NCBI GenBank assembly: GCA_030432435.1
Contig: JAUIGX010000004.1
Location: forward strand, 1-51,388
DNA: 51,388 bases
Reading direction: 5' to 3'
From: Alphaproteobacteria bacterium
GTDB lineage: Bacteria > Pseudomonadota > Alphaproteobacteria > Rhodospirillales > Rhodospirillaceae
This document shows positions 1 to 8,701 of this stretch, piece after piece. A program made the translations under genes and the position numbers. The notes under the pieces were generated by a model. That model searched no databases, was not told where the DNA came from, and was given only the letters and a program-made list of their open reading frames with translations. Positions within the stretch are counted from its first letter, which is position 1. Every line of letters starts with the position of its first letter.

Positions 1-84
1 CTGCGGGTTTAAATCTTTTCATGGCCTTTGTCCTTTTGCAGGTGGTTTGGAACGTCTTTGCGCGTTCTGATTGGATTAAGAGTT

Positions 85-1470
85 TTATTGCATCGCCATT
101 TGTTGTGTGGTCACGCGTACTTTCTGCGGACCAATGACTTCGGCGAATACGGCTGTCTTGGATGCTGTGTTGACAACGCGAATGATGTCGCCCATGCCGC
201 CGTCTTCGGAGGCTTGGCCTTGCGCGGCCAGGCTCATCATCGGCACATCCCAAACAATAGTGATCAGGGCGCCGCGTTCGATCACAGTCGGGCGTTCGAC
301 GTTGTGATTGCGGAAAATCTGTCCGGGCCGAATAGTGTGCCGAGTGACGTAGCCAACGATATCTGCTTCATCGACGACCACATCGTTGGTCAGGTTGATA
401 TCTTTGACGGTGACCCAGCTGATATCTTTCTCGGTGAGTACGGTGCCGCGAGGAATGCCGCGGTTGGCGACGGGCACTTCCAACATGTGGACCATGATCA
501 CGTCGCCACGGCGGACCGGCGCGCCCGCGGCCAAATACCGGCGCGGTGTTTTGCCGACGAGTTGATCCGCATCCAAGATAACGTCGTCGGGCAGGTTGTT
601 GGCATTGAAGGTTTCGTAGGTGACCTTGATGCTTTCGATCGTATCGTCCCGGTGCATGTTCGTCGTCAGGACAGGAACGTCCACCAATGTGATTTGAGCG
701 ATATCGTTCTCGGCAACCGGGCGTCCTGCCTGAAGGAATGTGAGAGGCGCTTTGCCGAGCAGGTACGATATGTCGGTTACGGTGCCTCGCTCGATTTCGT
801 TTAAACGCACTTGGATGTTTTCGACCATATCTGCCGAGATCACCGTGTTCTTCCCAATGTTTTGAGTCAGAACAGGGATCGTCGCGGTGGGATAGGCGAC
901 GCCACGCAGCATCACAAATTGCGCATCCGGCGTGCCCGGCGGTATTTCGGCAACCGCAGAGAACGTGTCTGTCGTGTGATCGAAGAACGCCTCGCGGATG
1001 CGAATATCGCGCGGTGCATTCGCAGCAATCGTGATCGGGTTCAATCGAACCTGGGGGGATACGCCGTAGTTATCCGGCATACCGTGCCGCATGAGTTCGT
1101 CCTTGACCGCGTCGATAATCTCTTCGGGCGAAATGGTATGTCCTGGTTGATAAACGATGGCGCGGTCGTATTGATTGGCCGGTTGCCACGCGAGGCCATA
1201 TGTGCGGGCGAGATCGGCCAGCCATTTTGCGCTCAGGACCATCCGTTGCCCCGGCGCGGGCGCGCGCGCGACGATCTTGTCGGGTCTGCTCAGAAACCCG
1301 GAAAACACGTCACCCAATCGCACATCATCGCCGTCCGTGGTGATCGACGTGTTGAGCCGCAACTCGTCATCGTTGGACTCCAGCCACTCTGCGCCGAGAG
1401 CGGGAGCGGCGGCGGTAAACAAAACCGCAACGAGAACGGCGACGGATCTGGCTAGGCGAATGGAGATCAT
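85..1470 (-). CDS. flgA: Flagellar basal body P-ring formation chaperone FlgA, long form with three SAF-like repeats
   Basis: 461 aa with N-terminal signal peptide; SAF-like repeats (VPVL..., LLGKxPxxxLxAGxPV); ends in ...RGALITIVW...VTTQQMAMQ; downstream of flgG on the same strand. Confidence 0.88.
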   Translation of the reverse strand: MISIRLARSVAVLVAVLFTAAAPALGAEWLESNDDELRLNTSITTDGDDVRLGDVFSGFLSRPDKIVARAPAPGQRMVLSAKWLADLARTYGLAWQPANQYDRAIVYQPGHTISPEEIIDAVKDELMRHGMPDNYGVSPQVRLNPITIAANAPRDIRIREAFFDHTTDTFSAVAEIPPGTPDAQFVMLRGVAYPTATIPVLTQNIGKNTVISADMVENIQVRLNEIERGTVTDISYLLGKAPLTFLQAGRPVAENDIAQITLVDVPVLTTNMHRDDTIESIKVTYETFNANNLPDDVILDADQLVGKTPRRYLAAGAPVRRGDVIMVHMLEVPVANRGIPRGTVLTEKDISWVTVKDINLTNDVVVDEADIVGYVTRHTIRPGQIFRNHNVERPTVIERGALITIVWDVPMMSLAAQGQASEDGGMGDIIRVVNTASKTAVFAEVIGPQKVRVTTQQMAMQ

Positions 1471-1481
1471 AGCAATGCCTC

Positions 1482-2273
1482 TTAGGAAATCTGATTAATC
1501 GTCGAAGCCATTTCGTCCGCGGTCTTGATGACCTTGGAGTTCATTTCATATGCGCGCTGCGCGCTGATCAGACTGGTGATTTCCGAAACCACGTTGACGT
1601 TTGAGGTCTCCAAGAACCCCTGAAGAATTGTGCCAATGCCGGGGTCGCCCGGAACGCCGAGGGTGCCGACGCCCGAAGCAGGTGTTTCGAGGAACATGTT
1701 ATCGCCGATGGCCTCGAGGCCCGCGTCGTTCGGGAACACCGCCAGTTCAAACTGGCCGGCCTGGGTTGGCTCGATCACGCCATCGGTGGTGTAGAACAAC
1801 TGGCCTTGCTCGTTGATGGAAATGCTCGTGGCATCCACGGGCACGGCGCCAAGGCCGGTAACCAGGAAGCCGCTGTGGGTGACGACTTCACCATCGGGGG
1901 AAAGTTGGAACGAGCCGTCGCGGGTGTAGCCGACGTCGCCGTTGGGCAGTTCGACTTGAAAGTAGCCCTTGCCTTGAATGGCGGTGTCCAGGCTGTTGTC
2001 CGTGGACAACAAGCTGCCTTGCTCGGCGATGCGATATACTGCCGCCGTCTTCACACCAAGACCCAGCTGCACGCCGGCGGGAACGATCGTGCCCGCATCG
2101 GAGGAGGTGGAGCCAACCCGGCGCAAGTCCTGGTACAGCAGGTCGTTGAACTCAACACGGCGACGTGCGTACGACGTCGTATTCATGTTGGCGATGTTGT
2201 TGGAGATCACCTCGACGTTGGTTTGCTGCGCGAGCATACCTGTTGCGGCGATGCTGAGAGCTCGGATACTCAT
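1482..2273 (-). CDS. flgG: Flagellar basal-body rod protein FlgG (distal rod)
   Basis: MSIRALSIAATGMLAQQTNVEVISNNIANMNTTSYARRRVEFNDLLYQ...; C-terminal NVNVVSEITSLISAQRAYEMNSKVIKTADEM is diagnostic. Confidence 0.97.
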   Translation of the reverse strand: MSIRALSIAATGMLAQQTNVEVISNNIANMNTTSYARRRVEFNDLLYQDLRRVGSTSSDAGTIVPAGVQLGLGVKTAAVYRIAEQGSLLSTDNSLDTAIQGKGYFQVELPNGDVGYTRDGSFQLSPDGEVVTHSGFLVTGLGAVPVDATSISINEQGQLFYTTDGVIEPTQAGQFELAVFPNDAGLEAIGDNMFLETPASGVGTLGVPGDPGIGTILQGFLETSNVNVVSEITSLISAQRAYEMNSKVIKTADEMASTINQIS

Positions 2274-2316
2274 GGCCTATTTTCCTTTTCCGTTCTCTAA
2301 CCGGAGGTCGTGGGCG

Positions 2317-3066
2317 TTAGACTTGGCGGGTAAAAACTTCCGCCGCCTTTGTTTTTCTCTGATGTTCCATCTGAACAAGCTTGGTGACATCGGCGTAGGC
2401 GCGGTTCAGCGCAATAAGACTGGTCATCTCGACGATCCCGTTGACGTTGGATGCTTCAAGCACGCCCTGGGCGACCTTTGGGCGATCCATGTCTATGGGA
2501 GGCTGGTCCGGAGTTGATGTGAACGCCGTGCCGCTGACCTGCTTAAGTTCGCGCTCATTTTCAAACCGTACGATGCGGATGCGAGCGACCTCTTCACTGT
2601 TCTCATTGAGGATGGCGCCGTCGCCGTGAATGACGATGTTCTCGGCTTCTGCCGGTATGGTGATCGCGCCGCCGGTTGCAGACTGAACAAGTCGCCCGTC
2701 CTGGGTGACCAGTTGTCCGTCGGCATTCATGGTGAAATTGCCGGCGCGGGTGTAACGCTCTGCACCGCCATTCGGATCGTCGGTTACGAAGTACCCTTCG
2801 CCCTGAATGGCGATGTCGTAGGGATTGTTCGTGTAATTGAACTCGCCCTGCGCCAAGTTACGGACCAAGCCGAAATCTTGGGTGAACGCGACTTTGTCTC
2901 TAAACGTCCGATCGTCGTTGTCGACCCTTTGGATATACTGGGCGAACAGCGTGTCGGTGCCCTTAAAGCCCGTCGTGTCCACGTTGGCGAGGTTGTTAGC
3001 GACAACCTCCAGGTCATTCCAAAGCGCCTGCTGGCGCGAAAGCGCGATATACGATGTGTTGTCCAT
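2317..3066 (-). CDS. flgF: Flagellar basal-body rod protein FlgF
   Basis: MDNTSYIALSRQQALWNDLEVVANNLANVDTTGFKG...; C-terminal ASNVNGIVEMTSLIALNRAYADVTKLVQ. ORF opens at 3153, but the homologous start is the ATG at 3066, preceded by an AAGGATAAGG ribosome-binding region. Confidence 0.94.
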   Translation of the reverse strand: MDNTSYIALSRQQALWNDLEVVANNLANVDTTGFKGTDTLFAQYIQRVDNDDRTFRDKVAFTQDFGLVRNLAQGEFNYTNNPYDIAIQGEGYFVTDDPNGGAERYTRAGNFTMNADGQLVTQDGRLVQSATGGAITIPAEAENIVIHGDGAILNENSEEVARIRIVRFENERELKQVSGTAFTSTPDQPPIDMDRPKVAQGVLEASNVNGIVEMTSLIALNRAYADVTKLVQMEHQRKTKAAEVFTRQV

Positions 3067-3113
3067 GGCCTTATCCTTTGCACGCGTTTGCGTGTCCTTG
3101 TTGCCCATAGATA

Positions 3114-3129
3114 TGCACGTACCGTGCCA
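3114..3129 (-). promoter_or_regulatory. Putative sigma54 (-24/-12) promoter of flgF-flgG-flgA
   Basis: Minus-strand TGGCACGGTACGTGCA matches TGGCACG-N4-(T)TGCA with exact GG-N10-GC spacing, 48 nt upstream of the flgF start. Confidence 0.7.
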
Positions 3130-3491
3130 ATTTAATTTATGAATATAAATCAATTGGTTAGTTTATTTTCTGGCAGGAGAACGGGGGAGAAATGAGTCCT
3201 AGAGCCTGCATTTGCCGGGCAACTCTTGCCGAATTGGTCGGCCGGCGGCTTGGCTTTCGATTTCTGCCGCATACATTAAGGTGCTAGGCGTTGAATACCG
3301 GGAATTCTGTCTTTGAATGCAGATATCCATAAACCTGGGCGGGGGACGCAATATATTGTTAACCCCGGGCAGGTAGCCTGCGGCATAACTTGAAGTGCGA
3401 TCATGCGCTTCACCCTATGAGTCTGGCGGTGAAGATGCGGGGATCGACATTCGAACAGCGGCCCCATACCAAGGCCAAGGATTAGAGCGCA

Positions 3492-4058
3492 ATGGCTGAA
3501 GAAGACTTCGAAGACGAAGAAATAGAATTTGGTGAGGGTGGCGGTAACCGGCGGCGCATGCTGTTGATGGTCGTGCTCCCGATTGTTTTGGTTATTGGCG
3601 GCGGCGCGGTCGCCTACTTCACGGGGCTGGCCGATCCCCTTGTTGCGATGTTATCGGGCAGCGAGCCCGAAGCGGAAGAAATGGACGGCAGCCTTGCAGA
3701 TATTGCCGTGGAGGACGAAGGCGGTCCGGTGGTTTCGTCCAGCGCGCCAAGCACAGCTCTTTTTTACGATCTGCCGGAAATGCTGGTGAACATCAACACA
3801 GCGGGCCGGGCAAAGAACTTTCTCAAAATCAGAGTCAGTCTTGAACTCGCCAACGAAGCAGACATTAACCGGGTTGATACGGTGTTGCCGCGTATTATTG
3901 ATAACTTCCAAGTCTATCTGCGCGAGCTACGCTTAGAAGATTTGCAAGGGGCCGCGGGGATGTACCGTTTGCGCGAGGAATTGCTCAACCGGGTCAATGC
4001 GGCGGTTCGCCCGGCCCAGGTTAAAGACGTATTGTTCAAGGAAATGATCGTCCAGTAA
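3492..4058 (+). CDS. fliL: Flagellar basal body-associated protein FliL
   Basis: Single N-terminal TM (MLLMVVLPIVLVIGGGAVAYF); FLKIRVSLELANEADINRVDTVLPRIIDNFQVYLRELRLEDLQG...; precedes fliM. Confidence 0.95.
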   Translation: MAEEDFEDEEIEFGEGGGNRRRMLLMVVLPIVLVIGGGAVAYFTGLADPLVAMLSGSEPEAEEMDGSLADIAVEDEGGPVVSSSAPSTALFYDLPEMLVNINTAGRAKNFLKIRVSLELANEADINRVDTVLPRIIDNFQVYLRELRLEDLQGAAGMYRLREELLNRVNAAVRPAQVKDVLFKEMIVQ

Positions 4059-4097
4059 ATATAACGTTTTAATACAATGAGTTAGTGGTTAAATTCC

Positions 4098-5246
4098 ATG
4101 ACGCCACCAAGCGAAACAGATACCGACGACGAACTCGCGAAGGAACTCGCAGCGGCCGAGGTTGACGCCCCGGCTCCGGCTGAAGGGGATGCCGATGCTG
4201 ATGCCATGGCCGCCGAATGGGAGGCTATGCTCGGCGGTGCCGACGACGACGACGACGACGGTTTTGGCGGAATGGGCGGCGGAGAGTCCACCCGTGTTCT
4301 GAACCAGGACGAAATTGACAGTCTTCTAGGCTTCGATGAGGCCGGCGACGAAGGCTCTGATCGCGCCGGTATCCAAGCAATTTTGAACTCAGCGCTGGTA
4401 TCTTATGAGCGCTTGCCCATGCTGGAGGTTGTGTTTGACCGCTTGGTCCGCATGATGACCACCAGCTTGCGGAACTTTACGTCGGACAACGTTGAAGTTT
4501 CTCTGGACGATATTTTGTCCCAACGGTTCGGCGACTATCTCAATTCTATTCCGCTGCCGGCAATGTTGACGGTGTTTAAAGCGGAGGAGTGGGACAATTT
4601 CGGTCTGATGACCGTGGATTCATCGATGATTTACTCAATCGTCGATGTGCTTCTCGGCGGGCGGCGCGGTACAGCGGCCATGCGTGTTGAAGGGCGTCCT
4701 TACACCACCATCGAGCGCACGCTGGTCGAGCGCATGATCCACGTGGTGCTTGCGGATTTGTCGGCCGCGTTCGACCCGTTGTCTCCGGTCACTTTCAGGT
4801 TTGATCGCCTTGAAACGAACCCGCGGTTTGCGACAATTTCGCAGCCGTCCAACGCCGCCATTGTCGCGCGCCTCCGTATCGATATGGAAGATCGCGGCGG
4901 CCGGCTGGAAATCTTGATTCCGTTTGCGACGCTAGAGCCTGTTCGCGAGCTGTTGCTGCAGATGTTCATGGGTGAAAAATTCGGCCGTGACTCCATCTGG
5001 GAAACGCACTTGGCCGAGGAAATGTGGTTCACAGAGGTGGGGCTGGAAGCGGTTCTGGATACGCAAACGATGCCGCTCAGCCGTGTCCTCAATATGAAAG
5101 TCGGTTCTAAATTCCTGCTGAACGCAACGCCGGAGTCTCCGGTGATTCTGAGGTGCGGCGATCAGCCCATGTTTGTCGGCAAGATGGGCCGGCGCGGCAG
5201 TAATATCGCCATTCGTGTCGATCATCGCCGCCGGCAGGAAAATTAG
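4098..5246 (+). CDS. fliM: Flagellar motor switch protein FliM with acidic N-terminal extension
   Basis: VLNQDEIDSLLGF motif; RLVRMMTTSLRNFTSDNVEVSLDDI...; SPOA-like C-terminus. Confidence 0.95.
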   Translation: MTPPSETDTDDELAKELAAAEVDAPAPAEGDADADAMAAEWEAMLGGADDDDDDGFGGMGGGESTRVLNQDEIDSLLGFDEAGDEGSDRAGIQAILNSALVSYERLPMLEVVFDRLVRMMTTSLRNFTSDNVEVSLDDILSQRFGDYLNSIPLPAMLTVFKAEEWDNFGLMTVDSSMIYSIVDVLLGGRRGTAAMRVEGRPYTTIERTLVERMIHVVLADLSAAFDPLSPVTFRFDRLETNPRFATISQPSNAAIVARLRIDMEDRGGRLEILIPFATLEPVRELLLQMFMGEKFGRDSIWETHLAEEMWFTEVGLEAVLDTQTMPLSRVLNMKVGSKFLLNATPESPVILRCGDQPMFVGKMGRRGSNIAIRVDHRRRQEN

Positions 5247-5474
5247 AAAATCCAGAGCCTTCGGGGCTGTGAGATGTTTTGGTGCGCGATCAAGGCGGGT
5301 TAACGGATTTTTATCTCCCGTCTGACAAATTATCCCTCGGCGCCACAATTGGGCGCTAGTACGAGAGTTTAATCGGTGTTCTTGAGCGTGATCGCAAGGG
5401 AACACAGTGTTCAGACGCTGGCTGTTACCGGCAGGAATTCAATACTGGCTTAGTCCAGTGACGGGAGTAGAGGC

Positions 5475-6173
5475 ATGACGACGGGAATGATACTCGATAT
5501 TGCCGTTATTCTATTGCTGATCCCGACCATTATATACGCAGTTATATTGAACCGGCGTTTATCGGCATTACGCAAATCCCGTGAAGAGTTGGCCAAGGTC
5601 GTCAATAGTTTCAACGAAGCCACTATGCGCGCCGAGGCCGGTATTCCTAAGCTTAAGAAAGCGACTACGGAAGCCAACCATACCCTGAAAGACCGCGTCG
5701 AAAAGGCGCAGACCTTGCGTGATGATCTGGCGTTCATGATTGAGCGCGCCGAAGAATTGGCGACCCGACTTGAAGGTGCGGTGCGGACGGCACGTGGCGA
5801 GGGCGTAAATACACAGCCAGCGCAACCGGGGTCATATCCCGCAGCTGCCGGCGCGCCATCTGTAAGGCCCAGCTCCGAGCCGCAGGCCCCGCAGCGCGGC
5901 TTTGCCGGAGCCTCCACGGCGCCTGTTCCGGGGACTTTGGCGCAAGCTGTTGGCGGATTTGAAGAAACCGCTGCTGAGTTACGGAATGCGTTGGGGGCTG
6001 CCCGGGCCGAAGCGCGCGTTACGGGCCCTAGAGATGGAGATTTTCCGCCTCCCCAAAGGGCTGCGAGTGCGCGGCCCGTTGTGGCCAGAGCTGTAAATCA
6101 AAGCCCCCCGTTTGACGAAGAGCGTTCGGAGGCCGAGCGAGAGCTCTTGAAGGCCTTGCAGTCGGCAAGGTAA
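5475..6173 (+). CDS. DUF6468-like flagellar-operon protein (membrane anchor plus coiled coil)
   Basis: N-terminal TM (ILDIAVILLLIPTIIYAVILNRRLSALRKSREEL), coiled coil and Pro/Ala-rich tail; position between fliM and motE-like gene. Confidence 0.65.
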   Translation: MTTGMILDIAVILLLIPTIIYAVILNRRLSALRKSREELAKVVNSFNEATMRAEAGIPKLKKATTEANHTLKDRVEKAQTLRDDLAFMIERAEELATRLEGAVRTARGEGVNTQPAQPGSYPAAAGAPSVRPSSEPQAPQRGFAGASTAPVPGTLAQAVGGFEETAAELRNALGAARAEARVTGPRDGDFPPPQRAASARPVVARAVNQSPPFDEERSEAERELLKALQSAR

Positions 6174-6183
6174 ACTCAGGCAC

Positions 6184-6975
6184 ATGGCAACACCCACTCA
6201 TATGTCTTCTTTCCGCCCACGCAGCGCCCGCGCGACGCGCGAGCCTTTGCGCGCCGGTAATTTTGGCCGCCTACCGGCCTTGAGGTTGTTGCCAGCGGTT
6301 ATTGTGGCGACCCTGTGTATGCTTGGGTTTCGTGTTCAGGTCGTTGTGCAAGACATCGCAGATGCACGGATGACGATGGTGCAAATGATGCCGTCTGTCG
6401 CTTTGGCTCAGAATGCACCTGCTGCGCCTGCAGCGGCACCCGCTGCAGAAGTGGCGGACACGGCACCCGGAGATATGGCGTCTGAAGAAATGGGCCAGGA
6501 TATCGGGATGGCGGACGGCGCGGCGCCGTCCGGTGCTTTCGACCCTAGTACGTTGACCCAGGCCGAGATCGAAACCCTTCAGCGCCTGGCCGAGCGGCGT
6601 GACCTGATTGAGCAGCGCGAGCGCGAACTTGGGGTCAAGGAAGGGCTCTTGCGTGCAGCCGAAAGCCGCATAGACGGCAAGATTGTTCAGCTTCAAGACC
6701 TTGAACAGTCCATTGAAGGTTTGCTCGCCAAGTATGACGAGAAGAAGCAAGGTGAGATTGAGCAACTGGTGCGCATTTATGGAGCGATGAAGCCGAAGGA
6801 TGCCGCCCGCATATTCGACTCTCTTGAAATGCCAATCCTTCTCGCGGTCGTGCAAAGTATGAAGGAAAACAAGGTTGCTCCGATCCTCGCGGCCATGAAT
6901 TCCGCCAAAGCCACGGCGCTGACCGAGGAAATGAGCGTCCGCCGGCAGGTTTCGTCCGCCGATACGGGCTTATAA
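6184..6975 (+). CDS. MotE-like protein (MgtE N-terminal-like domain), flagellar motor-associated
   Basis: TM, coiled coil (LIEQRERELGVKEGLLRAAESRIDGKI) and C-terminal LVRIYGAMKPKDAARIFDSLEMPILLAVVQSMKENKVAPILAAMNSAKATALTEEM. Confidence 0.8.
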   Translation: MATPTHMSSFRPRSARATREPLRAGNFGRLPALRLLPAVIVATLCMLGFRVQVVVQDIADARMTMVQMMPSVALAQNAPAAPAAAPAAEVADTAPGDMASEEMGQDIGMADGAAPSGAFDPSTLTQAEIETLQRLAERRDLIEQRERELGVKEGLLRAAESRIDGKIVQLQDLEQSIEGLLAKYDEKKQGEIEQLVRIYGAMKPKDAARIFDSLEMPILLAVVQSMKENKVAPILAAMNSAKATALTEEMSVRRQVSSADTGL

Positions 6976-7092
6976 ACCTCGGAATTTCCTAGATATTCGG
7001 GCTATTTAACCGCTCGTTCACTGTTTCCCCATAGGCTTTCACAAAAGGTGTCGGCGGTTTGTTCTGCCGGGGGTAGCAGCGTTTTGACCAAT

Positions 7093-7224
7093 ATGTCGAA
7101 TTTGGAACTTATGCAGTGGCATCGCGGACGTGGGCGCGCGCGTAAGCCAGTTGTGGCCGGGCCCATTGTTCGCGGGAATGCGGGCAATGTGTGTCGGTGG
7201 TGTTCTGTTGGGGGTGCGCCGTGA
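7093..7224 (+). CDS. Candidate 43-aa basic small ORF overlapping the start of the next gene
   Basis: ATG at 7093 reads MSNLELMQWHRGRGRARKPVVAGPIVRGNAGNVCRWCSVGGAP; its TGA (7222-7224) overlaps the GTG start at 7221. Below the ORF-track length cutoff. Confidence 0.25.
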   Translation: MSNLELMQWHRGRGRARKPVVAGPIVRGNAGNVCRWCSVGGAP

Positions 7225-8009
7225 GCGAGATATCGTCGAACGGGGCGTATGGATTGACCCACGATATACCTGCGGCCGGATCTGCTTACGGTCCCGGCGC
7301 CGCCGCGGGTGCGGCATTGTCCGACGAAAGGTCGCCCGACGGCATTCTCATAACACTGCTCGCCTTGAATTTAATTTTACTCGCGTTCTTTGTGGTGTTG
7401 AACGCGACGTCTTCATTTGACGCCGACCGCGTTCGCGCCGTAGCGGCCAGTGCGCGGACCAGTTTATTTTCCGATGTTGATGTACGCGAGGAAGCTGAAG
7501 CTGAATCTTATCGGAGTGCGTTGAGTAATTTTAGAGACTCGATTGCCGACCAGTTCGCTCCGGTTTTATTTCCGGCATCGGATTCGGTCGTTCGCGCTGA
7601 TATTCGCATAGGTGGTGATCGGGTCGAGGTGGATGTGCCAGCCACGGTTTTCTTTCGTAGCGACGGCACGTTGTATTCACCGCTGCCGACGTTGGACGGG
7701 CTGGCGGCGGTCGTTGGAACTCCGCCTGCCGGCTATCGTGCAGAGTTGGCTATTCGCGCAACGGCGCCCGCTGCAAACCAAACCCCTATGGTAAGAAGAG
7801 TCGCGACGCTCGCCGACGATTTGGTCGCCAGAGGCATTGCGGCGACGGCGTTATCCGCAGGATTGTTGCCGGGAGCCGATATTGCACCGGGCGCAGAAGC
7901 ACGCGTTCCGGTTTTGCGCTTTTCGTTTCTTTTGCTTAGTACCGACGACGATGCATCCCACGCCTCGAGACTGGCCATGTCCACACCTGCGCGTGAGGGA
8001 GCGCGCTAA
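7221..8009 (+). CDS. MotB-like membrane-anchored protein lacking the conserved stator Asp
   Basis: GTG start at 7221 after GGGGGTG; one TM (ILITLLALNLILLAFFVVLNATSSFDADRVRAV) aligning with the MotB TM of the next gene; periplasmic OmpA-like-looking C-terminus. Stop TAA overlaps the next ATG. Confidence 0.6.
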   Translation: MSEISSNGAYGLTHDIPAAGSAYGPGAAAGAALSDERSPDGILITLLALNLILLAFFVVLNATSSFDADRVRAVAASARTSLFSDVDVREEAEAESYRSALSNFRDSIADQFAPVLFPASDSVVRADIRIGGDRVEVDVPATVFFRSDGTLYSPLPTLDGLAAVVGTPPAGYRAELAIRATAPAANQTPMVRRVATLADDLVARGIAATALSAGLLPGADIAPGAEARVPVLRFSFLLLSTDDDASHASRLAMSTPAREGAR

Positions 8010-8701
8010 TGACTGCTTCGACCCCATCAGTGCCGCAGTTGTACGATCCGGGCGCATTGTCGCCGGCGCAGCGGCGCTTGTGGATGGTTACTTTTGTGGA
8101 TTTAGCGACGTTGTTGCTGGCGTTTTTTGTGCTGATGTTCTCGATGTCTAATGTTGAGCCTGCCCGTTATCGCGCATTGGCCGACGCCTACAGCGCGGCA
8201 TTCGGGCTTCCCGTGACGGACGGGTCGGCCGCCAAGATCGAACTACCGGAAATTTCGGCAATCCCCGGGGATAATTTGAGTTATCTGGCGGCTGTGCTTA
8301 GCGCAACATTTGCGCAAGCTCCCAGTTTAAGAGATGTAGAGTTCCACCTGACCTCTCAATACCTTAAACTGTCTTTGCCGGATCAGGATTTGTTTGTGCC
8401 GGGTACCGGGGTGTTCCGGACCGAAACTGCGGCCACTGTGTTCGACCTTGGTGGTGTGCTCAGCAATCTCAACAATGGTGTTGCGGTTGTTGGCAACGCA
8501 GCGATGAACCAAACCGGCGCGAAGGACGTGGACAAATGGACTCTTGCCATCACGCGCGCTCAGACGATGGCCGCCGCGCTGAAAACGGCGGGTTATGATC
8601 GCCCAATTACAGTATTTGGGCAGGGTGGGTATCCGACCGATGTGTCTGCGGCGCTGGGGCATGTCGATATCTTTATTATGCCTGAGAGGCCGCCGTCATG
8701 A
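8009..8701 (+). CDS. Flagellar motor protein MotB/PomB-like
   Basis: RRLWMVTFVDLATLLLAFFVLMFSMSNVEPARYRAL is the stator TM with conserved Asp; divergent OmpA-like C-terminus (ITRAQTMAAALKTAGYDRPITVFGQGGYP). Confidence 0.8.
   Translation: MTASTPSVPQLYDPGALSPAQRRLWMVTFVDLATLLLAFFVLMFSMSNVEPARYRALADAYSAAFGLPVTDGSAAKIELPEISAIPGDNLSYLAAVLSATFAQAPSLRDVEFHLTSQYLKLSLPDQDLFVPGTGVFRTETAATVFDLGGVLSNLNNGVAVVGNAAMNQTGAKDVDKWTLAITRAQTMAAALKTAGYDRPITVFGQGGYPTDVSAALGHVDIFIMPERPPS

Noticed and set aside
811-1455. 214-aa plus-strand ORF opposite flgA (also 28-804)
   Set aside because: Antisense shadow of FlgA; no start context or family signature.
3138-3160. TCAATTGGTTA shared between the flgF upstream region and the region after alaS (~32787)
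   Set aside because: An 11-mer of AT-rich sequence recurring twice in 51 kb with unrelated contexts; likely chance.
3197-3222. GGGCAACTCTTGC as a sigma54 promoter for fliL (within ~3200-3230)
   Set aside because: GG-to-GC spacing is 8-9, not 10; far from the fliL start.
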